Positions 1-7,430 of a stretch of 64,000 nucleotides of DNA are shown one piece after another. Under the pieces are notes generated by a model. It ran no database searches and was not told the origin of the DNA. It worked only from the letters and a program-made list of their open reading frames with translations. Source of the DNA: VFJQ01 sp044226525. GTDB lineage: Bacteria > Verrucomicrobiota > Verrucomicrobiia > Chthoniobacterales > Chthoniobacteraceae. Position numbers and translations under genes: made by a program. The stretch covers positions 310,001 to 374,000 of the forward strand of contig JBGAGV010000001.1 of assembly GCA_044226525.1 (NCBI GenBank). Direction: 5' to 3'. Within the stretch, counting starts at the first letter, position 1. Each line of letters begins with the position of its first letter.

Positions 1-1415
1 ACCACGTGCCCGTGCACGTCGGTGAGGCGGAAGTCGCGGCCGGCGTAGCGGTAGGTGAGCTTTTCGTGATCGAAGCCGAGCAGGCGGAGCATGGTGGCGT
101 GCAGGTCGTGCACGTGGACCGGGTTTTCCGCGGCCTTGAAACCGAACTCATCGGTCGAGCCATAGACACCGGGTTTCGCGCCGCCGCCGCACATCCACGC
201 GCTGAAGCCCCAGTGGTTGTGGTCGCGGCCGTTCTTGACGTTCGAGTTGTTCGAGCCGGGCGTGGGAATTTCCACCGTCGGCGTGCGGCCAAATTCACCC
301 GACCACAGCACCAGCGTCTCGTCGAGCATGCCGCGTTGTTTGAGGTCGGTGAGCAGAGCGCCGATGCCTTGATCGACTTCCTTGGCAAGACGGGCGTGAT
401 TTTTACCGATCTCCTCGTGGCTATCCCAAGGCTGGCCTTCGCCGTGCCAGACCTGCACGAAGCGGACGCCGCGTTCCACGAGCCGGCGGGCGATGAGCAG
501 TGAGCGGCACTGCACGGTGTCGCCATACGCCTCACGAATCGCCACCGGTTCCTTGCCGATATCGAAGGCATCGCTCGCATCCATCTGCATGCGGTAGGCG
601 AGTTCGAAGCTCTGCACGCGGGCCTCGAGCTGGGCGTCGCGCTGGCGGCGTTCGAGGTGTTTGGTGTTGAGATCGCGGAGCAGGTCGAGCTGGGCGCGCT
701 GTTCCTTCGTCGTCGTGTAGTGGTTGCGGATGTTTTCGATCAGCTTGTCCACCGTGTCGTTCTTAGTGTCGATGTAGGTGCCCTGATAGACGCCCGGCAA
801 AAACGCGGCCTGCCAGTTCTGCGACTCCTGAATGGGATAACCTCCCGGGCACATCGTGATGAAGCCGGGCAGGTTCTGATTCTCCGAGCCGAGCCCGTAA
901 GTGACCCACGAACCGAACGCCGGACGCGGCAGGCGCGCATCGCCGCAGTTCATCAGCATGAGCGACGGCTCGTGATTCGGCACGTCGGCATTCATCGAGC
1001 GGATGACACACAAGTCATCCGCCGCAGCCTCTGCGGTCTTGGCGAAGAGTTCGCTGACTTCGAGGCCGGACTTGCCGTATTTTTTAAACTGGAAAGGGGA
1101 GCCGAACGCGGAAGTTGTCTTGCGCTCGGTCTGAAGTTTGACCGGGATTTCTTTTCCGTGCCACTTGGTCAGCTCCGGTTTCGGGTCAAAGGTATCGACG
1201 TGGGACGCGCCGCCGTTCGCAAAGATATGAATCACGTGTTTCGCCTTGGCCGGGAAGTGTGGCGACTTCACGGTGAGGGGATTCAGATTGAGGGCTTCAT
1301 TGGCCTGGCCAAAAAGACTCCCCATCGAAAGTGCGCCCAAACCCATCCCGCAACGCGTGAGAAAATCGCGACGGGTCAGAAAGCGATCGGCAGGATTGGG
1401 CGCGTGATGTGACAT
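1..1415 (-). CDS. DUF1501 family protein with Tat leader, C-terminus cut by window edge
   Basis: The frame opens with ATG at 1415 and runs off the left edge after 471 residues. Residues 13-25 hold a twin-arginine leader (TRRDFLTR, then a mildly hydrophobic GLGALSMG stretch), so the protein is probably exported folded. Family marks are HIFANGGASHVDTFDPKP, the GSWVTYGLGSENQNLPGF segment, an RRLVERGVRFVQVWHG segment and a terminal DVHGHV. DUF1501 proteins are related to the alkaline phosphatase/sulfatase fold and in PVC bacteria usually sit next to a PSCyt1-DUF1549-DUF1553 partner. No partner lies upstream here, so it would have to lie left of the window. DVHGHV is normally close to the C-terminus, so only a few residues should be missing. 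It is the last gene of a minus-strand run beginning at 3332. Its substrate is unknown. Confidence 0.93.
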   Translation of the reverse strand, partial: MSHHAPNPADRFLTRRDFLTRCGMGLGALSMGSLFGQANEALNLNPLTVKSPHFPAKAKHVIHIFANGGASHVDTFDPKPELTKWHGKEIPVKLQTERKTTSAFGSPFQFKKYGKSGLEVSELFAKTAEAAADDLCVIRSMNADVPNHEPSLMLMNCGDARLPRPAFGSWVTYGLGSENQNLPGFITMCPGGYPIQESQNWQAAFLPGVYQGTYIDTKNDTVDKLIENIRNHYTTTKEQRAQLDLLRDLNTKHLERRQRDAQLEARVQSFELAYRMQMDASDAFDIGKEPVAIREAYGDTVQCRSLLIARRLVERGVRFVQVWHGEGQPWDSHEEIGKNHARLAKEVDQGIGALLTDLKQRGMLDETLVLWSGEFGRTPTVEIPTPGSNNSNVKNGRDHNHWGFSAWMCGGGAKPGVYGSTDEFGFKAAENPVHVHDLHATMLRLLGFDHEKLTYRYAGRDFRLTDVHGHV

Positions 1416-1457
1416 GGTTAAACTGTTAACCGCAAAACCCGCCCGCGCCGCAAAAAC

Positions 1458-2570
1458 TTAGCGGGGAATCATGGCCGCACCGATCGCTTCGTCGCAGGCT
1501 TTGGCGCCAGTATCAGGCGGGCAATTCGTCAGGGCGACATAAGCGTCTCCCTTCTCTGGCGCGACCCACATGACACCATACCACTTGGTGTTCGAGCCAT
1601 TGTGCCAGAGCGCGGTCCCGCCCGCCCAAGGGCGGTCGGTCACGATCCAGCCCATGGCATAGGGTTCGCCAGCCGGGGCTTGGTGCAGCTTTTGGAAAGT
1701 GGCGTCGCTCATGAGCTTAACGTCCTTGAGCGGACCGCGGGCGTGCCAGCTCGCAAAGCGTGCGAAATCCGCCAGCGTGCAATGGACTCGTCCCGCCGGA
1801 GTAATCGCCGGGGGATTGTCGAAATCCGCTTCGACCGGGGTGAATGCGCCGGGCTTTCCGCTGTGCCCACGCGGCTGGTTCGGTCCGGGACCACCAAAGC
1901 CGCCCGATTTCATCCCCAAGGGCCCGAAGATTTTTTCGCGCAGCAGTTCCTCATAGGGTTTCTTGGCGACGCGCTCCAGCATGGCACCCGCGACGGTGTA
2001 GCCTTGGTTCGAGTAGATAAACTTGGTCCCTGCTGGCGCCTCCGTGGGGCGGGAGATCAGCCCGGTGACGAAGGCAATTCGCTGCTGCAATTCGGTGCCT
2101 TGTCGTTTCCACGCGGCGCCCCACAGGTCAGGCGGTGCATTGCCCGGCGCGCCGCTGCGCTGAACGAGGAGTTGCTCGAGCGTCACCTCACGCCAGCTTG
2201 GGGCGAGCTTTCCTTGGAGATCGGGCAGGGCGTCCGCGATCTTCATGTCCCAACGGGCCTTGCCTTCATCGACGAGGATGCCCGCGAGGGTGGCGGTCAT
2301 CGATTTCGTGCACGAGCCGATGTGCCAGAGGTCGTTGGTCGTCGCCGGGTCGCCCTGACCGAATTGCCGCACGCCGGAGACTCCAAAGGCCGCCAGTTCG
2401 CCGTCGTGCATCGCCGCCGCCGCCAGCGCGGGCACCTGATGTTTTTCGCGCAGTTTATCGAGAGCTGTCGAGATGTCGCGCGTTTCGCCCAGCGCGAGAT
2501 TGGCCACGAGGAAGAGGAGTGGGAGGAGCTTCACACCTGCCGAACTGCGCCGGGTTGGCTGGCTGGTCAA
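1458..2570 (-). CDS. Serine hydrolase of the beta-lactamase / class C esterase family
   Basis: This is a penicillin-binding-protein-like serine hydrolase. Counting from the TTG at 2570, the SxxK nucleophile motif is S86-C-T-K89, the second motif is Y186-S-N188, and the third is H323-N-G325 in the place of the KTG box. HNG is common in esterase-like members (EstB, ClbP-like) and argues against true beta-lactamase activity. A GTG at 2534 gives a textbook signal peptide (VKLLPLLFLVANLALG) with GGCAGG just upstream, and I favour it; the longer TTG start adds 12 polar residues. The protein is probably exported. It lies 42 bp upstream of the DUF1501 gene and 15 bp after DUF2071. Substrate unknown: esterase or D-amino-peptidase are the usual activities. 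Confidence 0.9.
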   Translation of the reverse strand: MTSQPTRRSSAGVKLLPLLFLVANLALGETRDISTALDKLREKHQVPALAAAAMHDGELAAFGVSGVRQFGQGDPATTNDLWHIGSCTKSMTATLAGILVDEGKARWDMKIADALPDLQGKLAPSWREVTLEQLLVQRSGAPGNAPPDLWGAAWKRQGTELQQRIAFVTGLISRPTEAPAGTKFIYSNQGYTVAGAMLERVAKKPYEELLREKIFGPLGMKSGGFGGPGPNQPRGHSGKPGAFTPVEADFDNPPAITPAGRVHCTLADFARFASWHARGPLKDVKLMSDATFQKLHQAPAGEPYAMGWIVTDRPWAGGTALWHNGSNTKWYGVMWVAPEKGDAYVALTNCPPDTGAKACDEAIGAAMIPR

Positions 2571-2585
2571 GCTCCCCTTGCGCTG

Positions 2586-3332
2586 TCACGCCGCCGCGAG
2601 CCGCCAGGCGACCACTTCCAGCCGCCGCGCAAAGTGCAGAAGCGGCGGCGTGTCGGGCAGGGCGATGCCGAGGGTTGCTGCCATCGTGTTCTTTTCGATT
2701 TCCGCCTCCGCGCTTTGCAAGGGCCACGGTGCGTGGTGAATCTCCCCGCGCCAGATCCGCTCGCGCCGATCTGCTGAATAGAGGCAATACCGTTCCACCA
2801 GCCATTGCTCGATCGATCCCGCGGTGGCGGCGCAGATTTCACCGAGCGGTCGATAGGAGGCTCGGAAATCCGCCTTGGGCGCGCCGCGATGGGTGCGCGC
2901 GCTTTCGTAGTAAATTGTCCCGCCGGTAGTCTTCGCCGTCATCCGCGCTTCGAAATAGGGCAGGTGGAAAAAGGTTCGCGCCGTCCGCACGGCGAGCCGG
3001 CTGCCGGCATCGAGGCTGAAAAACCACACGCCCGGTTTGCCGCCCACGGTCACATAGGTGCGGACATTCAGCTCGGGAAAGGCAGCCGTTCCCGGAAATG
3101 CGGGCAGGCCACGCAGCCGCGTGTCGGCCATGCGAAATGGCACCACGCCGAGCCACGCTTCGTTTTCAAAACGATCGATTTCGAGACCTCGGGGAATCAG
3201 CGGTCGCAGCGTTTCGACCGGCACCGGCCAATGTGCGAACAGCAGGTCCTCCCACGTCATCGACATGATCCACGGGCTCGACGACAGCGGCCACGGGCGG
3301 TGGGCGAGGTGAGCGAGCGAAACGTGCGGCAT
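2586..3332 (-). CDS. YqjF / DUF2071 family protein
   Basis: The 248-residue product matches the DUF2071 (YqjF) family along its whole length. It has the early MTWEDLLFAHWPVP segment, RPLIPRGLEIDRFENEAWLGVVPFRM, LPAFPGTAAFPELNVRTYV, and the later GVWFFSLDA and HLPYFEARM segments. No membrane span or signal peptide is visible, so it is probably cytoplasmic. The biochemical role of the family is not established. It starts with ATG at 3332 and is the first gene of a minus-strand run that continues into the serine hydrolase and DUF1501 genes with short gaps, suggesting co-transcription. The 62-bp gap to the divergent gene at 3395 must hold both promoters. Confidence 0.9.
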   Translation of the reverse strand: MPHVSLAHLAHRPWPLSSSPWIMSMTWEDLLFAHWPVPVETLRPLIPRGLEIDRFENEAWLGVVPFRMADTRLRGLPAFPGTAAFPELNVRTYVTVGGKPGVWFFSLDAGSRLAVRTARTFFHLPYFEARMTAKTTGGTIYYESARTHRGAPKADFRASYRPLGEICAATAGSIEQWLVERYCLYSADRRERIWRGEIHHAPWPLQSAEAEIEKNTMAATLGIALPDTPPLLHFARRLEVVAWRLAAA

Positions 3333-3394
3333 GACCGGAGGTTAGCCGCTCCTGCCTTGCACCGCGAGCGCGGGCTTCGCATCATGGGCGTGTC

Positions 3395-3742
3395 ATGAGC
3401 CGCCTTTCCCACTCCGTCAGCCTCCATCCCTACTTCAAAGTTCACGCCGGCCAGTTCGATGCCGCGAAGGCGTTGCTGCCCCGCTTCGTCGAGAAGACCA
3501 GCACGGAGCCCAAGGCGCTTTACTACGAGTTCACGATCAACGGCGATGTTGTCTTCTGTCGCGAAGCCTATGCCGATGCGGACGGTGTGCAGACGCATCT
3601 GTCCAATGTGGGTGAGTTGCTCGGCGAGATGCTCAAGATTGCCGACCTCGTCCGTGTGGAAGTGCACGGACCTGCAGCCGAACTCGACAAGCTCCGGGCC
3701 CCGCTCGCGCAGTTGAAGGCGGAGTGGTTCGTTTTGCAATAA
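3395..3742 (+). CDS. Antibiotic-biosynthesis-monooxygenase-like (ABM) domain protein
   Basis: This is a 115-residue single-domain protein of the dimeric alpha-beta barrel type. FKVHAGQFDAAKALLPRFVEKT, then a YYEFTINGDVVFCREAYAD strand-helix and GVQTHLSNVGELLGEMLKIAD, follow the pattern of ABM/quinol-monooxygenase-like proteins, where a query enzyme of about 100 residues forms a homodimer. The family acts on small quinones or is involved in heme or aldehyde chemistry; the substrate here cannot be told. The tail (AAELDKLRAPLAQLKAEWFVLQ) is longer than in YgiN-type members. It is divergent from the DUF2071 gene and 54 bp upstream of the NlpC/P60 gene. Confidence 0.82.
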   Translation: MSRLSHSVSLHPYFKVHAGQFDAAKALLPRFVEKTSTEPKALYYEFTINGDVVFCREAYADADGVQTHLSNVGELLGEMLKIADLVRVEVHGPAAELDKLRAPLAQLKAEWFVLQ

Positions 3743-3796
3743 GAGCAGGACACACTCGCGACTTGGCGCTGGCATCTTTTTTGCGGAAAAGCGCGG

Positions 3797-4303
3797 ATGC
3801 CCATCTCCCGAATCCTCCTTGCTTGCGCGTTGCTCAGTGCGGCACTGCTCACCGGATGCTCCAGCCCGAGCTACACGTATCGCTACGTGCCGGGGAAAAC
3901 GGGGACGCTGGTGGGAGGCTATGTGGCTGCGCCGGCGGGAGCGCCCGAGCGGGTGAAGGTCGCGATCGCTGCCGCGAATGGCATCGTCGGTGCCCCTTAT
4001 GAATACGGCGGTGGGCATGGTCGTGGATCCTCGCGCGGGTTCGACTGTTCCGGCACGGCGTCGCACGTGCTCTGCGCGGCAGGATTGCTCGATAGCCCCA
4101 TGCCGTCGCGCGGGTTTCGCCGTTACGGCAATTCCGGTGAGGGGGATTGGATCAGCGTGTATGCGCGGAAGGGCCACGTCTTCCTCGTCATCGCGGGCAT
4201 CCGGCTCGACACCGGTTACACGGGCGAGAGCGACGGCCCGCGCTGGACCACGCGCAGCCGACCGGCGCCCGGGGCGGTCATCCGGCACCCGAGTGGTGTG
4301 TAA
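3797..4303 (+). CDS. NlpC/P60 family lipoprotein, putative cell-wall peptidase
   Basis: A lipobox, LLTG-C21, ends a typical lipoprotein signal peptide, so the mature protein should be anchored to a membrane. The catalytic part is NlpC/P60-like: Y68EYGGG, then F82-D-C84-S-G with C84 as the expected nucleophile, and GHVFLVIAG with H127 as the general base. The third polar residue is not certain. Members cleave D-gamma-glutamyl-diaminopimelate bonds in peptidoglycan, often in recycling or remodelling. The Gly/Ser-rich insert between the tyrosine segment and the cysteine (GGGHGRGSSRG) is a loop. It ends 9 bp before the stop of the convergent DUF3592 gene. Confidence 0.87.
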   Translation: MPISRILLACALLSAALLTGCSSPSYTYRYVPGKTGTLVGGYVAAPAGAPERVKVAIAAANGIVGAPYEYGGGHGRGSSRGFDCSGTASHVLCAAGLLDSPMPSRGFRRYGNSGEGDWISVYARKGHVFLVIAGIRLDTGYTGESDGPRWTTRSRPAPGAVIRHPSGV

Positions 4304-4312
4304 GCGTCCGGC

Positions 4313-5419
4313 CTACTTCCCGCGGTCGGGCATGAACGGCGGAGGCGGCGCCGAGGGGCTTGCGGGGACAACCGGTGGAGCAGAGGCGCGTCTCATGCGC
4401 CAGACGAAATCGGCGATGACCCACAGCACGAGATAACTTGCCCCTGCGATGATGAACCACGGCACGAAATCGATGAACGCCGCATCTCGCGCGTGGGCCG
4501 GGCCTTTCGCGCGGGGCGGATTGCCGTCGAGATAGAAGATCTGCGTTTCCTCGCCGATCTTTTGGGGCGGCACGTAAAATTCGCCGCTGCGCAAACGCGC
4601 ACTGCGGGTCTGACCGGCGGCGTCCTGGTATTCGATCACGTAAAAATCAATCCACGGCTTTTTCGTCGCCTTGTCGATCGAGGCTAGTTTGCCGGTCACC
4701 GTCGGTGCTTGGTGCCAGTGCTGTGCGTGGCGAAAGGCGAGGTAACCGAGTGTGATGAACGCCGCGACGTGCAGCAGCGTGACGATGCGTTGCAGGGGAT
4801 TCGGCGGCGTGGATGTAACCGGAGCACGCTTCACCCATTTTTCGCGAATCTTCGCCTCCACATCGGGATTGGCCGAGAGCTGCTTTTGTGCGTCGGTGAC
4901 GGGGCCGGCAAATTGCGTCGGCACATCTTCCAGCGGGCGCCACACCACCTCGTTCACCTTGCCGGAGCAAAGCACGAGGCCGATGCCGAGCTGGCGCAGC
5001 CACAGTGTGCCGGTGTCCAGCAGGCTTTCGTCTTCGACCGACTCCGCTCCGAGTGGCTGGAGATCCTCGAAGGCTGAAACGGCTGCATCCTCCGGGCGCC
5101 ACATCGCGTCCCGGGCTGTGTCGCCAAGGACGGCGAGCACTTCGTGCAGGGGGCGATTCGAGATGTCCTGGCCCCGCCAGACGAAGTTCCAATCGTCGAG
5201 GGTCAGTTGGCGCACGCGTTGTTCACCGCTTTCGGACAGACGAAGCTCGAGGCACCATTCCGCGCCGTCGGCCATCATCCGGTCGGGCCGGTCTTCGTCG
5301 TAGGAAGCCTCCGCTCCTTCCGCTTCGAGAATGCGCGTGACTTCCGCACGGCTCATGCCGGGCCGCAGTCCATACCAGGGTTCGCCGGTGGAGAGATCGA
5401 AAGTGCGGGACGTGGGCAT
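4313..5419 (-). CDS. DUF3592-type membrane protein
   Basis: 368 residues. The first ~200 residues are soluble and have no signal peptide; MSRAEVTRILEAEGAEASYDED resembles the small repeat seen in SmpA/OmlA-like or immunity-type domains. Residues ~210-235 form one membrane helix (LLHVAAFITLGYLAF), followed by a beta-rich segment (GKLASIDKATKKPWIDFYVIEYQDAAGQTRSAR, with EETQIFYLDGNP) and a second helix (FIDFVPWFIIAGASYLVLWVIADFVW). This helix, beta domain, helix order is the DUF3592 pattern. The C-terminus is proline-rich. Function is unknown. It is convergent with the NlpC/P60 gene and divergent from the GAF-HlyD gene. Confidence 0.75.
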   Translation of the reverse strand: MPTSRTFDLSTGEPWYGLRPGMSRAEVTRILEAEGAEASYDEDRPDRMMADGAEWCLELRLSESGEQRVRQLTLDDWNFVWRGQDISNRPLHEVLAVLGDTARDAMWRPEDAAVSAFEDLQPLGAESVEDESLLDTGTLWLRQLGIGLVLCSGKVNEVVWRPLEDVPTQFAGPVTDAQKQLSANPDVEAKIREKWVKRAPVTSTPPNPLQRIVTLLHVAAFITLGYLAFRHAQHWHQAPTVTGKLASIDKATKKPWIDFYVIEYQDAAGQTRSARLRSGEFYVPPQKIGEETQIFYLDGNPPRAKGPAHARDAAFIDFVPWFIIAGASYLVLWVIADFVWRMRRASAPPVVPASPSAPPPPFMPDRGK

Positions 5420-5654
5420 GACAGGAAGAGGCTGGCTGGATGTGGTGGTGATACGTCGATTAACGGCCCAAGCATCACCACACCATGAAATAGCCGGTAT
5501 AGCTCGAAGGAATTACCACGGCCTTGTGCTAGCGCGGAGATGCAAACTCTTCGCTGGCTGGTCGAAGGCAGACGCGGCATGGTGGGGTGTTTCCCATGTT
5601 TTTCCGCTTCGCATGAACGCTCCGCCGGTCACTTCCAGCTCTCTGGGGGGACGG
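5420..5654. other. Divergent intergenic region with an 8-bp inverted repeat
   Basis: This non-coding stretch separates the minus-strand DUF3592 gene from the plus-strand GAF-HlyD gene. It contains a perfect 8-bp inverted repeat, GTGGTGAT at 5445-5452 and ATCACCAC at 5474-5481, spaced by 21 bp, which could be an operator or a structured leader. I could not place a convincing -35/-10 pair. Confidence 0.35.
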
Positions 5655-7427
5655 ATGAGCGCGCCGGTGGAGACGGGTGCGGCGCAGATTCATGCGCGAC
5701 TGGCAGCGTTTGCCGAGGAAGGGGAGAGCGCGACGCGGGCACTGCTCGAACTCGTGCGCTCCATGGTGGACGCGCGCGCGGTGGCGTTGCTGCCAGTGGG
5801 CGGTCAGGCGCAGGATGCTTGTGTGATTTCCATGCGTGGAGTCGCGGCGGGGGGGGTGATCGCGGCGGCCGCAAAATTGCGTGGCACGGCGATGATCGTG
5901 CAGGCTGCGGGTGAGCTGGGCGTGGATGCCACGTTGATCGGCGTGCCGCTGGTGCGCGAGCAGGTCGAACGGGCGTGGCTGGTGACGGTTCTGGGCGTGG
6001 TGAACCCGCGCGAGATTCCAGGAATCGCGGCGTTGCTCCAGGCCTTGGCGGGCTTTTTCCTTTATCGCGAAGAGCGGCGCGCAAGTGCGGAACTCGAGCA
6101 GGTGGTCGAGCGCATGTCGGCTTTGCTCGAACTGTTGCGGCGAGTGGGGGCGGAAGAAGATTTCGAGAAGGCGTGCCGGGTGGCGGTGGACGAAGTGCGG
6201 ACGTATTTCGGGTGCCGCCAGGTGGTATTGGGCCTGGCGAGAGGAAAGTCCGTGCACGTGCGCGCGATTTCGGGCGTGGTGCGGGTGGACCCGAAGAGCC
6301 CGGTGCATCAGCCGGTCGAAGCGGCGATGCGTGAGGCGATGCGCGAAGGGCAGCGGTTGGAATTTCGCCGCGGCGGGGCGAAGAGCGACGTCACGCTTGC
6401 CCACGAAATGCTTGCGCTGGAATCCGGTGCGGCGCGGGTGATGACGGTGCCGCTGCCGGCACGTCGCGGCGCCTTGTTTTTGGAATGGGAGTCGGAAGCG
6501 GCCGGGCCGGGCGGGAGATTGATCGAGGCGACGGCCCCTTTCCTCGCGCCGCTGTTTGACCTGCTCGTGCGAGCGCGGCCGAATCCGCTGGCTTTTGCGG
6601 TGCGCCGTTGGTGGCGCGATTCGAGCGAACGCCGCCGTCGCACGGTGGTCGTCGGTGCCGCTGTGCTGGCGCTGCTCCTGGCTTGGCCGTTTCACTATCG
6701 AATCGGGGCGGATTGCCGGCTGGTGCCGACGGTGAAACGGGTTGTCGCCGCGCCGTTCGAGGGACAGCTCCGCAAGAGTCACGTGCAACCCGGCGATCGT
6801 GTGACCGAGGGCCAGGCTCTCGCAGAAATGGATAATCGTGACCTTCGCCTGCGTGAAGCCGAGCTGCTTGCGGCGCGTGAGCGAGCGTTCAAGCAGCGCG
6901 ATCGTGCGCTGAGCAACACGGGCGAGGGTTCGGATTTCGCGGCGGCTCAGGTGGCGGATTTCGAGGCGCGTAGCGTGGGCGAGGAACTCGCGCTCGTGCA
7001 GCACAAGATCGAGATGCTCGCGGTGAAATCGCCGCTGGCTGGCGTGGTGCTGATGGGCGATCTGCGGCGCGACGAAGGCCGTCCGGTGCAGCAGGGACAA
7101 GTGTTGTTCGAAGTCGCGCCGCTCGAGCAGATGATTGTGGAGGTGGAAGTGCCGGATCGCGAGATCAGCCGCGTGCGCGCGGGCCTGCCGGTGACCTTCC
7201 GGATGGAAGCTGGAGGCAGCCGGGAAGGGCGCATCGAGCGAGTGCATCCCCAGAGCGAGCCCCGCGATGGGCGCAATGTTTTCGTGTGCGAGGCTCCGCT
7301 CGCGAACGAAGCGGATCTGCGGCCGGGGATGCGCGGCCGGGCGAAGGTTGAGAGCGATCGGCGCCCGCTGGCGTGGATTCTCGGGCACCGGCTCTGGGAA
7401 TGGATCGTAACCACGCTGTGGTGGTGA
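5655..7427 (+). CDS. GAF domain fused to HlyD-type periplasmic adaptor
   Basis: A cytoplasmic N-terminal half (residues ~1-325) contains a GAF-like domain at about 145-305 (FEKACRVAVDEVRTYFGCRQVVLGLARG and following). One membrane helix lies near 329-346 (VVVGAAVLALLLAWPF). After it comes a membrane-fusion-protein half: a lipoyl-like strand (VAAPFEGQLRKSHVQPGDRVTEGQ), a helical hairpin, the second lipoyl half (VKSPLAGVVLMGDL) and a barrel (VEVPDREISRVRAGLPVTFRM). I chose ATG 5655 because GGGGGG lies 4 bp upstream; ATG 5613 is in frame but has no ribosome-binding site. A GAF sensor on the cytoplasmic side of an adaptor is unusual. It is 3 bp upstream of the M50-HlyD gene and surely co-transcribed. 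I infer a place in the export apparatus for the giant protein at 14261. Confidence 0.85.
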   Translation: MSAPVETGAAQIHARLAAFAEEGESATRALLELVRSMVDARAVALLPVGGQAQDACVISMRGVAAGGVIAAAAKLRGTAMIVQAAGELGVDATLIGVPLVREQVERAWLVTVLGVVNPREIPGIAALLQALAGFFLYREERRASAELEQVVERMSALLELLRRVGAEEDFEKACRVAVDEVRTYFGCRQVVLGLARGKSVHVRAISGVVRVDPKSPVHQPVEAAMREAMREGQRLEFRRGGAKSDVTLAHEMLALESGAARVMTVPLPARRGALFLEWESEAAGPGGRLIEATAPFLAPLFDLLVRARPNPLAFAVRRWWRDSSERRRRTVVVGAAVLALLLAWPFHYRIGADCRLVPTVKRVVAAPFEGQLRKSHVQPGDRVTEGQALAEMDNRDLRLREAELLAARERAFKQRDRALSNTGEGSDFAAAQVADFEARSVGEELALVQHKIEMLAVKSPLAGVVLMGDLRRDEGRPVQQGQVLFEVAPLEQMIVEVEVPDREISRVRAGLPVTFRMEAGGSREGRIERVHPQSEPRDGRNVFVCEAPLANEADLRPGMRGRAKVESDRRPLAWILGHRLWEWIVTTLWW

Positions 7428-7430
7428 GCG

